This document shows, one piece after another, positions 1-7,685 of a DNA stretch of 27,047 nucleotides (position 1 is its first letter; each line of letters starts with the position of its first letter). A program made the position numbers and the translations under genes. The notes beneath the pieces are model-generated. The model worked only from the letters and a program-made list of their open reading frames with translations. It was not told where the DNA came from and made no database searches. The DNA is taken from contig JAISMW010000068.1 of NCBI GenBank assembly GCA_031276545.1, forward strand, positions 1 to 27,047. The letters are read 5' to 3'. The DNA comes from Tannerellaceae bacterium (GTDB lineage: Bacteria > Bacteroidota > Bacteroidia > Bacteroidales > Tannerellaceae).

Positions 1-322
1 ATAATCAAATAGATTGCCCCATAAATAGCCTTTAATACCAATATTCTTTAAAGGCTCTATAAATTTTTTTTGCCTGTTTCTCATCTCTTTTTTTCTTTTT
101 CATTTGGAGTTTAACTTAGGATGCTTCTTTCCCTCATATCCCGCATCAACTTCTGTTTGTACACTTTCCGCTGTAATATTTTGCTTGCCAACCCTAAATG
201 AAAATTTAGGCGTACACTTTCTACCTCTGACAGTTAATACAAGACTGTCGTCTTCTAAAAAAGTACGGATTAAACTTGAAGCATAAGCAAAATCCAAATG
301 CTTCCCAGGAATTACTGCTCAT
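1..322 (-). pseudogene. Broken putative restriction endonuclease downstream of the methylase (partial)
   Basis: An ATG at 322-320 overlaps the end of the methylase and reads MSSNSWEAFGF before losing frame. From about 297 the adjacent frame continues as LDFAYASSLIRTFLEDD and runs to a TGA at 102-100. Removing one G near 294-295 joins the two frames as WEAFDFAYASSLIRTF, so a one-base frameshift is the simplest explanation. The second piece contains RGRKCTPKFSFRVG and EVDAGYEG; an acidic residue in that setting would fit a PD-(D/E)XK nuclease core, but the family is not recognised with confidence. After the TGA the same frame stays open to the window edge (EMRNRQKKFIEPLK...), and an ATG at 84 could instead start a separate partial gene. 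The position directly behind a DNA methylase suggests a partner endonuclease that is decaying. Sequencing error cannot be excluded. Confidence 0.4.
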
Positions 323-1214
323 AATAGAAAAGGTTATTTGGATTGTTTATTTGATTGAATCTCTTTACAGTTAAATCAATATATTCTTTTTCTATGTCAA
401 TGCCGATATATCTTCTGTCTCCAATAATTTTAGCAGCTATGCCGGTTGTTCCACCTCCGTTAAAGGGGTCAAGAATCAAACTGCCTTTGTCGGTAGAAGA
501 CAATACAATCCGCTTTAGCAATGCCAGGGGTTTTTGTGTCGGGTGCTTTCCAAAAGTTTTTTCGTCAGGTGCCGGCGTAGGAATACTCCAAACGCTACGC
601 ATCTGTTTGTCCGGCATTTTCATCTTATCTTCCTTGAAAACGCCGTTTTTCATCTTTTCATAGTTGAATATATGTTTGGCCTTTTTGTCTTTCTTTGCCC
701 AGAGCAACGTTTCGTGGCTGTGTGCAAATGTGGTGCAGGCAAGATTTGGCGCAGCATTGGGTTTAAACCATGAAATGTCATTAAGTATATGAAAATTTAG
801 CTTTTGTAATAAGAACCCACACTGATATATATTATGATTTGTACCACTAATCCAAATAGTACCACCCGGTTTTAAAATTCTACGACATTCTGAAATCCAC
901 TTTTCGTGAAAATCCAAATCTTTGTCGAAGCCTTCACTTTTGTCCCATTTCCCTTTATTCACGGAAACCATTTTACCTGCGTGACAGGTAATTCCTCCAT
1001 TTGACAAATTGTAAGGAGGGTCAGCAAAAATCATATCAACACAATTATCAGGGAACCGATTCATAATTTCCAAACAGTCGTCATGATATAAAACCGTTTC
1101 AGAAGTTTTGAAAATTGGCTTTATGCCTCGTTGATCTTTGTTTTCAGCGATATAAGTGATTAAAGATTCCATTATTAAATCAGGTTCTTGCTCTATCATT
1201 GTATATTCCATCAT
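312..1214 (-). CDS. DNA adenine-N6 methyltransferase, beta class (type II R-M)
   Basis: This 300-residue protein methylates adenine in a specific DNA site using S-adenosylmethionine. The catalytic motif IV, FADPPYNLSNGG, lies at about residues 63-74, and the SAM-binding motif DPFNGGGTTG is near the C-terminus; this order defines the beta class. HPTQKP precedes the SAM motif, as in the HinfI/DpnA-type enzymes, and WISGTNHNIYQCG also resembles that group (family knowledge). The target site cannot be read from the sequence. The start is one of two adjacent ATGs at 1214 and 1211. The gene is visibly AT-richer than the housekeeping genes beside it, which suggests horizontal acquisition. The downstream endonuclease candidate is broken, so the methylase may now act alone, protecting the genome or affecting expression. 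Confidence 0.9.
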   Translation of the reverse strand: MMEYTMIEQEPDLIMESLITYIAENKDQRGIKPIFKTSETVLYHDDCLEIMNRFPDNCVDMIFADPPYNLSNGGITCHAGKMVSVNKGKWDKSEGFDKDLDFHEKWISECRRILKPGGTIWISGTNHNIYQCGFLLQKLNFHILNDISWFKPNAAPNLACTTFAHSHETLLWAKKDKKAKHIFNYEKMKNGVFKEDKMKMPDKQMRSVWSIPTPAPDEKTFGKHPTQKPLALLKRIVLSSTDKGSLILDPFNGGGTTGIAAKIIGDRRYIGIDIEKEYIDLTVKRFNQINNPNNLFYYEQ

Positions 1215-1363
1215 TTCTAAGAATTTATTAATGCTTCTACAAGCGCAAACGTAATTATTATTTCTTTACTCAAGCCTGATTTATAGGCGTTCGCAGCATC
1301 CCCTTTCCTTAAAACACATCCCGGAAAGGTATTCATTGAGTGGCTTCTTCTCCGGGCATCCGA

Positions 1364-1395
1364 TTTGCATCTTTGGGGGAGATAGCTTACTTTTG
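1364..1395 (+). promoter_or_regulatory. Bacteroidetes-type promoter of the efp cluster
   Basis: TTTG at 1364-1367 and TACTTTTG at 1388-1395 are separated by exactly 20 nt. This matches the Bacteroidetes sigma-factor consensus TTTG-N19-21-TAnnTTTG. The transcription start should fall near 1402, leaving a leader of roughly 57 nt that contains the 18-bp tandem repeat. Confidence 0.75.
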
Positions 1396-1410
1396 CAGTC
1401 TGTTTCAAGG

Positions 1411-1446
1411 AATTATTAATCAAATTATAATTATTAATCAAATTAT
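1411..1446 (+). repeat. Perfect 18-bp tandem duplication in the efp leader
   Basis: AATTATTAATCAAATTAT occurs twice back to back (1411-1428 and 1429-1446) with no mismatch. It lies between the promoter and the efp start. The very AT-rich sequence would keep the leader unstructured; this may help initiation in an organism that relies little on Shine-Dalgarno pairing (inference). Confidence 0.9.
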
Positions 1447-1458
1447 ATAAATACATTT

Positions 1459-2025
1459 ATGGCAACGACTGCTGATTTTAGAAATGGAATGTGTCTGGAT
1501 ATAGACGGAACATATTATTTTATCGTTGAATTTCTGCATGTAAAACCCGGCAAGGGTCCGGCCTTCGTACGTACGAAGCTGAAAAATATAACGACCGGCC
1601 GCGTCATCGACAAAACCTGGAACTCCGGAGTGAAAGTGGATGAGGTGCGTATCGAACGCCGTCCGTACCAGTATCTTTACAAGGATGATATGGGATACAA
1701 TTTTATGCATACCGAAACCTGCGACCAGATCAATATACCGGCCGAAAGCATCAGCGGCGTGCAGTTTCTGAAGGAGGGCGATCTCGTGGAAGCCATGGTA
1801 CATGCAACGACCGAAACAATCCTGACCTGCGAACTGCCGGCGCACGTGGCCCTGGAAGTAACCTATACGGAACCCGGACTGAAAGGCGATACGGCTACCA
1901 ATACGCTGAAACCGGCCACGCTGGAAACCGGAGCCGAGGTGCGCGTGCCGCTGTTTATCAATGCAGGCGAAAAGATAGAGGTGGATACGCGGGACGGATC
2001 ATACATCGGACGGGTACGCGATTAA
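1459..2025 (+). CDS. efp: Elongation factor P
   Basis: At 188 residues it has the normal length for EF-P, which binds stalled ribosomes between the P and E sites and speeds peptide-bond formation at proline runs. The N-terminal KOW-like domain carries the acceptor loop [17 protein letters not shown], with Lys32 at the tip; this is the residue that is modified in many bacteria. The middle and C-terminal OB-fold domains follow, ending with the typical [11 protein letters not shown]. No modification enzyme (EpmA, EpmB, EarP) is visible in the window, so the modification state is unknown. The ATG is 13 nt after the tandem repeat. The next gene, radC, begins 3 nt after the stop, so the two are probably co-transcribed. 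Confidence 0.97.
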   Translation: MATTADFRNGMCLDIDGTYYFIVEFLHVKPGKGPAFVRTKLKNITTGRVIDKTWNSGVKVDEVRIERRPYQYLYKDDMGYNFMHTETCDQINIPAESISGVQFLKEGDLVEAMVHATTETILTCELPAHVALEVTYTEPGLKGDTATNTLKPATLETGAEVRVPLFINAGEKIEVDTRDGSYIGRVRD

Positions 2026-2028
2026 CGT

Positions 2029-2736
2029 TTGCCGAAACCTTACACTGTGGATAAACTGTCTATCAAGGAATGGGCGGCAGAAGACCGCCCGCGGGAGAAG
2101 ATGCTGCAAAAAGGAGTTTCGGCGCTGAGTGATGCCGAGCTCCTTGCTATTTTAATAGGATCGGGCAGCCGGAAGGAATCGGCGGTACAGTTGTCGCAGC
2201 GCATCCTGCACTCGGTAGAAAATAGTCTGAATGCACTGGGAAAACTTTCCGTCAAGGAACTGACGACCGGATTCAGCGGAATCGGAGAGGCCAAGGCCGT
2301 GACCATCTCCGCAGCGCTGGAACTGGGACGCCGGCGGAATGCCGACGAACGCCCCCGGCAGCATAGCATTACGTGCAGCAAGGATGTACATGCCCTCTTC
2401 TATCCCCTGCTGTGCGACCTGAGGCACGAGGAAATGTGGATTGCGCTGACCAGCCCGGCAGCCAAAGTGATAGAAAAGGTGAAAATCAGCCAGGGCGGTA
2501 CCGCCGAAACGCCGGTCGACATACGGATCATCCTGCGAGCCGCCATACAGTCGCTGGCCTGCGGCCTGATCCTCTGCCACAATCATCCTTCGGGAAATAT
2601 CCAACCCAGCGTCCAGGACGATGCCCTGACGCAGCGGGTACGGAACGCCGCCAAAATGATGGGGATAAAACTGCTTGACCACCTCATACTGTCCGACAAC
2701 CGCTATTACAGCTATGCCGACGAAGGAAAGCTTTAG
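2029..2736 (+). CDS. radC: RadC family JAMM/MPN protein (UPF0758)
   Basis: The protein has an N-terminal helix-hairpin-helix region (about residues 72-95, around FSGIGEAKA) and a C-terminal MPN/JAMM domain. The metal-binding motif HNHPSGNIQPSVQD provides His184, His186, Ser194 and Asp197 in the H-x-H-x7-S-x2-D pattern. The family was once linked to recombination repair, but that link is not secure; it is often described as a predicted nuclease or hydrolase. The start is uncertain: TTG at 2029 gives 235 residues, while GTG at 2047 gives a protein starting at DKLSIKEW, closer to where many homologues begin. It is 3 nt after efp and about 50 nt before the MIP18-like gene. Confidence 0.93.
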   Translation: MPKPYTVDKLSIKEWAAEDRPREKMLQKGVSALSDAELLAILIGSGSRKESAVQLSQRILHSVENSLNALGKLSVKELTTGFSGIGEAKAVTISAALELGRRRNADERPRQHSITCSKDVHALFYPLLCDLRHEEMWIALTSPAAKVIEKVKISQGGTAETPVDIRIILRAAIQSLACGLILCHNHPSGNIQPSVQDDALTQRVRNAAKMMGIKLLDHLILSDNRYYSYADEGKL

Positions 2737-2786
2737 ACTCATCGCGTATATCCTTTACAGTCAATAAAAATAAAATCGAAAAAACA

Positions 2787-3104
2787 ATGCAAAACGAATT
2801 TCTCCAGACGGAAGAGGCGATTGTCGCCATGCTGAAAACGGTATACGACCCGGAAATACCGGTCAACGTCTACGACCTGGGGCTGATATACGGCGTGGAA
2901 GTGGACGAGGCAAAAAACGTGCGTATCGACATGACCCTGACTGCCCCCAACTGCCCCGCGGCCGATTACATCGTGGAAGATATCCGCATGAAAGTGGAAT
3001 CGGTGGAAGAAGTGGCCGGCGTGGAGGTAAACCTTGTATTCGAACCGGAATGGAACAGGGACATGATGTCGGAAGAAGCCAAACTGGAGCTGGGCTTCCT
3101 TTGA
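2787..3104 (+). CDS. MIP18/DUF59 family protein, SufT-like iron-sulfur assembly factor
   Basis: This 105-residue protein is a single DUF59 (MIP18) domain. The signature DPEIPVNVYDLGLIYG is at about residues 21-36, and the conserved TAPNCPAADYIVED motif is at about 53-66, with its characteristic Cys. Relatives such as SufT and the N-terminal part of ApbC/Mrp help mature Fe-S clusters; PaaD is a paralogue specialised for phenylacetate oxidation. No phenylacetate genes are present, so a general Fe-S role is more likely. It sits between radC and an LpxH-like gene in the same direction, 14 nt before the latter. The ATG at 2787 follows an A-rich stretch, as is common in Bacteroidetes. Confidence 0.9.
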   Translation: MQNEFLQTEEAIVAMLKTVYDPEIPVNVYDLGLIYGVEVDEAKNVRIDMTLTAPNCPAADYIVEDIRMKVESVEEVAGVEVNLVFEPEWNRDMMSEEAKLELGFL

Positions 3105-3118
3105 ATACGCCCTGCCGC

Positions 3119-3922
3119 ATGGAACAGTCTCCGAAGAAAATCTTCTTTGTATCGGACGCTCACCTGGGCGCCCGCTTTCATCGGGATCCGTCGGCCATCG
3201 AAAAGAAACTGGTCGACTGGCTGGACTCCATCCGCAGTGAAGCCTCCGCCGTATACTTCCTGGGAGATATGTTCGACTACTGGTTCGAATACCGCTACGT
3301 CGTGCCGAAAGGTTTTGTACGTTTCCTCGGCAAGCTGGCGGAGCTTTCCGACCGGGGGATAGAGATTCATCTGTTCACCGGCAATCACGACATCTGGATG
3401 TTCCGCTACCTGCCGGAGGAAATCGGCGCCGTGATTCACCGCGACGTGCTGACCGTCGATTTGCTCGGCAAACGCTTCTTCCTGGGTCATGGCGACGAGG
3501 TGGACTGCCGCAGCCGCACGTTTCGCTTCCTGCGCGCCTTTTTCCGGAACAGATTCTGCCAGTGGGTGTATGCGGGAATCCATCCCCGCTGGACATTCGG
3601 CTTCGCGCTGGGCTGGTCGCTCCGCAGCCGGGAGAAAGGAACGGAGAAAGACGACTGCGGAGAATACCTCGGAGAAGCCTCCGAATACCTCGTATCCTTT
3701 GCCAAAGAATACCTGAAAACACATCCGGATATTCATTTCTTTATCTTCGGGCATCGCCACATCATGCTCGACCTTATGCTGAGCCGCACGTCGCGCCTGC
3801 TGATAGCCGGCGACTGGATGAAGCTCTTCTCCTATATCGAATGGGACGGAGAAAGACTGTCTCTGCTTCAGTATTCCGACCGATATGACACTCAAACCCG
3901 GCCGGACGGCTCTGCCACGTAG
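3119..3922 (+). CDS. lpxH: UDP-2,3-diacylglucosamine diphosphatase-like metallophosphoesterase
   Basis: This 267-residue calcineurin-like phosphoesterase has the full set of metal ligands: DAHLG (Asp13, His15), GDMFDYW (from 49), GNHD (88-91), HGDEVD (from 124) and GHRH (211-214). The pattern and the conserved AGIHPRWTFGFA segment fit the Bacteroidetes LpxH-like group, which converts UDP-2,3-diacylglucosamine to lipid X in lipid A synthesis at the inner membrane face. Assignment to that exact reaction rests on family resemblance. The ATG at 3119 was chosen because it gives the standard N-terminus (KKIFFVSDAHLG); an upstream extension of the frame overlaps the preceding gene. It is probably the last gene of the efp cluster. 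Confidence 0.88.
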   Translation: MEQSPKKIFFVSDAHLGARFHRDPSAIEKKLVDWLDSIRSEASAVYFLGDMFDYWFEYRYVVPKGFVRFLGKLAELSDRGIEIHLFTGNHDIWMFRYLPEEIGAVIHRDVLTVDLLGKRFFLGHGDEVDCRSRTFRFLRAFFRNRFCQWVYAGIHPRWTFGFALGWSLRSREKGTEKDDCGEYLGEASEYLVSFAKEYLKTHPDIHFFIFGHRHIMLDLMLSRTSRLLIAGDWMKLFSYIEWDGERLSLLQYSDRYDTQTRPDGSAT

Positions 3923-4010
3923 TACCTTTTATTTCCTGTTACACTATACGCCACACAGCCAACTTTCAGGTTTTTTGTCTATCCCGCATCATCATTCCCG
4001 GGACGAAAAA

Positions 4011-4038
4011 AGGCTGTTACTTTTGATTGTAACAGCCT
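4011..4038 (-). terminator. Rho-independent terminator of tRNA-Gly
   Basis: AGGCTGTTAC (4011-4020) pairs perfectly with GTAACAGCCT (4029-4038) around an 8-nt loop. Six A residues at 4005-4010 become a T run after the hairpin when read on the minus strand, just downstream of the tRNA. The stem core CTGTTAC/GTAACAG recurs in the hsp20 terminator at 8436-8468. Confidence 0.85.
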
Positions 4039-4062
4039 GAAAGAATAATTACTGTGGCCTTG

Positions 4063-4135
4063 AGCGGTAAGCGAGACTCGAACTCGTGACCCTCAGCTTG
4101 GGAAGCTGATGCTCTACCAACTGAGCTACTACCGC
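4063..4135 (-). tRNA. tRNA-Gly (anticodon CCC)
   Basis: The minus strand folds as a 73-nt tRNA: acceptor GCGGTAG/TTACCGC, D-arm with AGTTGGTA loop, anticodon stem TCAGC/GCTGA with loop TTCCCAA (anticodon CCC, reading GGG), five-nucleotide variable loop, and T-loop TTCGAGT. CCA is not encoded. The T-stem ACGAG/CTCGC has an A-C mismatch at its outer pair (49-65), and the last acceptor pair is G-T. These weak pairs are adjacent but the fold is otherwise standard, so it is probably functional. It is transcribed away from argB. Confidence 0.95.
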
Positions 4136-4145
4136 GTTCCGGATG

Positions 4146-4153
4146 CAAATGTA
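4146..4153 (-). promoter_or_regulatory. Probable -7 element for tRNA-Gly
   Basis: Read on the minus strand this is TACATTTG, a perfect TAnnTTTG match, ending 10 nt before the tRNA 5' end. No TTTG box is found at the expected upstream distance. Confidence 0.5.
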
Positions 4154-4173
4154 GTAAATCTTTCTTTTTTTGC

Positions 4174-4181
4174 TACTTTTG
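4174..4181 (+). promoter_or_regulatory. Probable -7 element for argB
   Basis: TACTTTTG matches TAnnTTTG and lies 28 nt before the argB ATG, so the leader would be about 20 nt. The upstream box is weak. This element diverges from the tRNA -7 element, so the 74-nt gap holds two back-to-back promoters. Confidence 0.55.
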
Positions 4182-4209
4182 ACGCAAAATATTATAGAGT
4201 TGATTGGAC

Positions 4210-4977
4210 ATGGAAAAGCTTACTTTGGTTAAGGTGGGAGGAAAGATTGTTGAGGATGAGCTTACGCTTCAGCAATTGCTTCGTGATTTTACAGCTATAT
4301 CGGGGAATAAAATACTGGTGCATGGTGGCGGAAGTCTGGCCACTCAACTGGCGGAGCGCCTGGGGGTGGAAAGCCGGATGGTGAATGGCCGAAGGATTAC
4401 GGATAAGGAAACGCTGCGGATTGTCACGATGGTATACGGAGGACTGATCAACAAACATATCGTGGCGGGTTTGCAGGCTTTAGGGATGAACGCACTGGGT
4501 CTGACGGGCGCCGATATGAACCTGATACGTTCGGATAAACGTCCGGTGGAAGAGATGGACTACGGATATGTGGGGGATGTGAAAGAGGTGAATGCCGATA
4601 TATTGGTTTCGCTCATCCGGCAGCATGTCGTCCCTGTACTGGCGCCGCTTACGCACGATAAACAGGGGCATTTGCTGAATACAAACGCCGATACCATCGC
4701 CGGAAAAGTGGCGGAGGCCTTGTCGGGATATTTTGACGTAACGCTGGTCTACTGCTTTGAAAAGAAAGGCGTATTGCTGGATCCGAACGACAACGGGAGC
4801 GTAATCGCCCGGCTGGATCGCGCCGCGTTCAGGCAGTATGTGGCACAAGGCATCGTGCAGGGAGGCATGATTCCCAAGCTGGAAAACGCTTTCGGGGCTA
4901 TTGATGCCGGAGTGAAACAGGTGATTATTACTCAGGCTTCCGAAATAAACCGGAAGACGGGTACATATATATATTAG
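4210..4977 (+). CDS. argB: Acetylglutamate (or succinylglutamate) kinase
   Basis: This 255-residue amino-acid kinase phosphorylates the side-chain carboxylate of the N-acylated glutamate in arginine synthesis. Visible motifs are VKVGGKIV with Lys8 near the N-terminus, the glycine-rich VHGGGSLATQL (about 37-47), VNGRRITD (58-65), the LLNTNADTIAGKVAEAL nucleotide-site segment, and GGMIPKLENA near the C-terminus. Some Bacteroidetes use N-succinyl rather than N-acetyl intermediates (established for the pathway in Bacteroides), so the true substrate may be N-succinylglutamate; the sequence alone does not decide. No other arginine genes are present. A TTG six bases upstream is possible, but the ATG at 4210 gives the standard start. 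Confidence 0.93.
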   Translation: MEKLTLVKVGGKIVEDELTLQQLLRDFTAISGNKILVHGGGSLATQLAERLGVESRMVNGRRITDKETLRIVTMVYGGLINKHIVAGLQALGMNALGLTGADMNLIRSDKRPVEEMDYGYVGDVKEVNADILVSLIRQHVVPVLAPLTHDKQGHLLNTNADTIAGKVAEALSGYFDVTLVYCFEKKGVLLDPNDNGSVIARLDRAAFRQYVAQGIVQGGMIPKLENAFGAIDAGVKQVIITQASEINRKTGTYIY

Positions 4978-5022
4978 TATCGCCGGTTCTATCCTGCGAA
5001 CACACATAAGTATACGGGTATA

Positions 5023-5961
5023 ATGAGTAATGAAAAAATAAAAGGTCATATCCTTATCTTCCTGGCGAATATTCTGTTTGCCGTAAATATCTCCATATCC
5101 AAGTTTCTGATACCTTTCCATCTGACTCCCGAAGCGCTGACGCTTCTGCGTGTATTGTTCGGCTGTATCATGTTCTGGATAACTTCTCTCTTCATTCCGT
5201 ACGAGAAAGTTCCCCTGAAAGATTTAGGAATACTTTTTCTCTGCGCCTTATGCGGCATTACGCTCAATCAAAGTCTGTTTATGTCCGGCCTGAATCTTAC
5301 TTCACCCATTGATGCATCCATTATCGCTACGGCCGGCCCCATTTACGTCATGCTTCTGGCGGCTCTTATTCTGAAGGAACCCATTACCGGTCAGAAGATA
5401 TTCGGCGTCCTGCTGGGTGTAGCCGGTGCGCTTATGCTGATTCTTTCGGCCGGCCCGGCCGACAATCAGGACAGCGGACTGGGCGGCAACCTGCGGATTG
5501 TGGCCAGCAATCTTCTTTATTCCGTGTACGTCGTACTGTCCAGACCCTTGAGCCAGCGTTATTCGGCCGTTACGATTATGAAGTGGATGTTTCTTTTTTC
5601 GGCTGTCATTCTGTTTCCCCTTATGTACCGGCAGGTGGAGGATGCGCCGGCTTTTCATCGGGAAGCTCTGGACTGGAACGAACTGGGAGCTATTTTCTAT
5701 GTGCTCATGTTTGCCACATTCATTCCTTATCTGTTGATACCCATGTCGCTGAAACGACTGCGTCCTACGACCGTCAGCATGTACAATTACATTCAGCCGA
5801 TTGTGGCATCTTTGCTTGCCGTCCTGATAGGTCAGGACAGTTTCAGCACGGAGAAATTGCTGTCGGCCGCTCTCGTTTTTGCCGGCGTCTATCTGGTGAC
5901 TCAGAGCAAGAGCCGGGAAGATCTGGAAAGAGAGAAAAGAGAGAGAAGAAGTGCGGGCTGA
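5023..5961 (+). CDS. EamA/DMT family drug-metabolite transporter
   Basis: This 312-residue inner-membrane protein has two EamA repeats of about five transmembrane helices each. The first runs from GHILIFLANILFAVN to about residue 145, the second from LRIVASNLLYSVYVVLSRPL to about 295. The pattern of hydrophobic stretches, TPEALTLLRVLFG in helix 2, and the SLKRLRPTTVSMYNYIQP helix 9 segment are typical. Members export amino acids or other small metabolites; the substrate cannot be told from sequence. A charged tail (EDLEREKRERR) closes the protein. It starts 45 nt after argB in the same direction and may be co-transcribed with it. It is convergent with the cupin-like gene, with no obvious terminator in the 15-nt gap. 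Confidence 0.9.
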   Translation: MSNEKIKGHILIFLANILFAVNISISKFLIPFHLTPEALTLLRVLFGCIMFWITSLFIPYEKVPLKDLGILFLCALCGITLNQSLFMSGLNLTSPIDASIIATAGPIYVMLLAALILKEPITGQKIFGVLLGVAGALMLILSAGPADNQDSGLGGNLRIVASNLLYSVYVVLSRPLSQRYSAVTIMKWMFLFSAVILFPLMYRQVEDAPAFHREALDWNELGAIFYVLMFATFIPYLLIPMSLKRLRPTTVSMYNYIQPIVASLLAVLIGQDSFSTEKLLSAALVFAGVYLVTQSKSREDLEREKRERRSAG

Positions 5962-5976
5962 GGTTTGCCGGTGGAT

Positions 5977-6273
5977 TTATTCTCCTTTGTTCCCGATTTC
6001 TTTCCACTTATCCCGAATATTTTCCTCCCCGTCAAAATAATTCTTCCGGGAATCTTTAGCGAATATCTCGTAGGAAGGAACAAGGAAAATCTTATTTGAA
6101 TCGGGATATTCGCATACATCGTATCCGATAAACGTCCGTATATCCAAGTAAACGCAAGGCTCTTCCGTATGGTTGTACAACTGATGCGCTCCCGCTTCGC
6201 CCATTCTGAAGTTGTCTATTTTGTTCGGATCTTCTCTGAACTCTCTTCGGTTTGATTTCAGGATGGTAGCCAT
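5977..6273 (-). CDS. Small cupin-like protein, probably truncated
   Basis: The segment GEAGAHQLYNHTEEPCVYLDIRT, then GYDVCEYPDSNKI and NYFDGEENI, matches the C-terminal half of single-domain cupins (about 160 residues) of the type with a YPDS-K motif. Here only 98 residues are present, and the first metal-binding cupin motif (HxH...E) is missing; the N-terminus MATILKSNRREFREDP is joined almost directly to the second half. Either an internal deletion removed the first motif, or this is a naturally short form that does not bind metal in the usual way. A good -7 element lies upstream, so it may still be transcribed. The ATG at 6273 is preferred; one at 6280 is out of frame with it. The function is unknown. 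Confidence 0.6.
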   Translation of the reverse strand: MATILKSNRREFREDPNKIDNFRMGEAGAHQLYNHTEEPCVYLDIRTFIGYDVCEYPDSNKIFLVPSYEIFAKDSRKNYFDGEENIRDKWKEIGNKGE

Positions 6274-6324
6274 AATGCATAAAATGTCTTGTGTGAATAT
6301 GAAGTGTTTGAAACAGATTTACGG

Positions 6325-6332
6325 CAAAAATA
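6325..6332 (-). promoter_or_regulatory. Probable -7 element for the cupin-like gene
   Basis: The minus strand reads TATTTTTG, a perfect TAnnTTTG match, 51 nt before the ATG at 6273. No good TTTG box is present at the standard distance. Confidence 0.45.
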
Positions 6333-6375
6333 GCAAAAACCCTTCATGCGGGGACTGTGTATCATAATCTTTATG

Positions 6376-6383
6376 TAAGTTTG
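6376..6383 (+). promoter_or_regulatory. Probable -7 element for the S51 peptidase-like gene
   Basis: TAAGTTTG matches TAnnTTTG about 100 nt before the ATG. It would give a leader of roughly 95 nt that includes a short inverted repeat (CGGG AAA CCCG, about 6394-6404). The upstream box is not recognisable. Confidence 0.4.
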
Positions 6384-6483
6384 CTGCCGGTCGGGAAACC
6401 CGGATCAAAAATTATCCTGAATCAGCAATACGCATTTTAAATAATTCCATGAGCCGGTAGAACAATTAGCAACAATTTGAACA

Positions 6484-7662
6484 ATGAAACAGATAACAGT
6501 GAGATGCCTTTTATTTCTGGCGCTTTGTGTGACAGGAACAGAACGTTTAGACGCTCAGCAAAATGCCGGGAAAACAAATGAAACAATCTTTATTTGGGGC
6601 AGTGATATTCAATTGAAGTTTACGCAATACATAGTCGATCTGACAAAAAAAGAGAATCCGAAGATTTGTTATATGCCGACCGCAAGCGCCGACAATCAGG
6701 ATAATATCAACTATTGGGGAAGTATCTGCAATACGCTGAAAATAGATACCGTTATTCTCAAAGTTTGGGTAAGTTCTTCGGAAAAGAATCCGTCTTTTGA
6801 GGATATCCTGCTCAATTCGGATGCCATTGTGGTTGGAGGAGGCAATACGCTGAATATGCTTGGTATCTGGCGAGCGCAGGGAATCGATCTTATCCTGAAG
6901 AAGGCGCTGAAAAAAGGAATAATCCTGGCAGGCGGAAGCGCCGGATCCATTTGCTGGTTTCAGCATGGAATAAGCGACTCACGTCCTGTAAAGCTAAGCA
7001 TGGCAGAAGGCTTGGGATTTTTATCCTACAGCAACTGCCCTCACTATTCGCAAGATGCCCGTAAAGAATTATATCATGAGATGATGAAAAAACATAAAAT
7101 ACATTCCGGATATGCAACGGATGATAAGGCCGGAATACTTTTCGAAAATGGAAAAGCTGTTGAATTCGTCAGTCAAAGCGACGTGCACAATTCCTATTTT
7201 GTCCATCTTGAACAAGGCGAAATAAAATCAACAAAAATAAAATCAAAGATTCTTTTGAAGAAAAACGCACTCCCGGAAAATGCTTACACATCTCTTCCGG
7301 TAAATAAGAAGATTGCTGAATTGCTGAACCTGGATGATAAGACCCCTCTGAATGCATACGTATCTGAAATCAAAACGTCACGATTGGATAAAGACCATAC
7401 AAACGAATCGGAAAGAAATAGGATATTGGATATTGGCATTAAAAAGATATTTACACACAAAAACCAACTGGCCGGAGTTGTAAATGACGCATACCTCAAT
7501 TCTTTTGGATATGGAGTTTGGTACTTTTACAATTGCAATGGAGAATGGGTAAGTATGGGGGAAGATATAGGAGGCGAAACGATATTTGAGAGTGAAATTA
7601 CATTCAGAGAAAAAGCAGAAATAATTATGAAGAAAGCAGAAGAAAAATTGAACTGCCGCTGA
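6484..7662 (+). CDS. Exported S51-family peptidase (cyanophycinase/dipeptidase E-like) with C-terminal extension
   Basis: The 392-residue protein begins with a signal peptide (about residues 1-24, ending LDAQQ) and is probably exported. Residues 33-240 form an S51-type fold: IFIWGS, PTASAD, VVGGGNTLNML (about 117-127), the nucleophile elbow ILAGGSAGS with Ser152, and SNCPHYS with His187, followed by GYATDDKAGILF. Relatives cleave Asp-containing dipeptides, cyanophycin or similar isoaspartyl polymers; the substrate here is not evident. Beyond about residue 275 there is a lysine-rich extension of some 115 residues (GVVNDAYLNSFGYGVWYFYNCNGEW) that ordinary S51 enzymes lack and that I do not recognise. 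Base composition is AT-richer than flanking housekeeping genes, suggesting a separate origin. Confidence 0.8.
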   Translation: MKQITVRCLLFLALCVTGTERLDAQQNAGKTNETIFIWGSDIQLKFTQYIVDLTKKENPKICYMPTASADNQDNINYWGSICNTLKIDTVILKVWVSSSEKNPSFEDILLNSDAIVVGGGNTLNMLGIWRAQGIDLILKKALKKGIILAGGSAGSICWFQHGISDSRPVKLSMAEGLGFLSYSNCPHYSQDARKELYHEMMKKHKIHSGYATDDKAGILFENGKAVEFVSQSDVHNSYFVHLEQGEIKSTKIKSKILLKKNALPENAYTSLPVNKKIAELLNLDDKTPLNAYVSEIKTSRLDKDHTNESERNRILDIGIKKIFTHKNQLAGVVNDAYLNSFGYGVWYFYNCNGEWVSMGEDIGGETIFESEITFREKAEIIMKKAEEKLNCR

Positions 7663-7685
7663 CAGATGATTTTTTCCTCCAGCCC

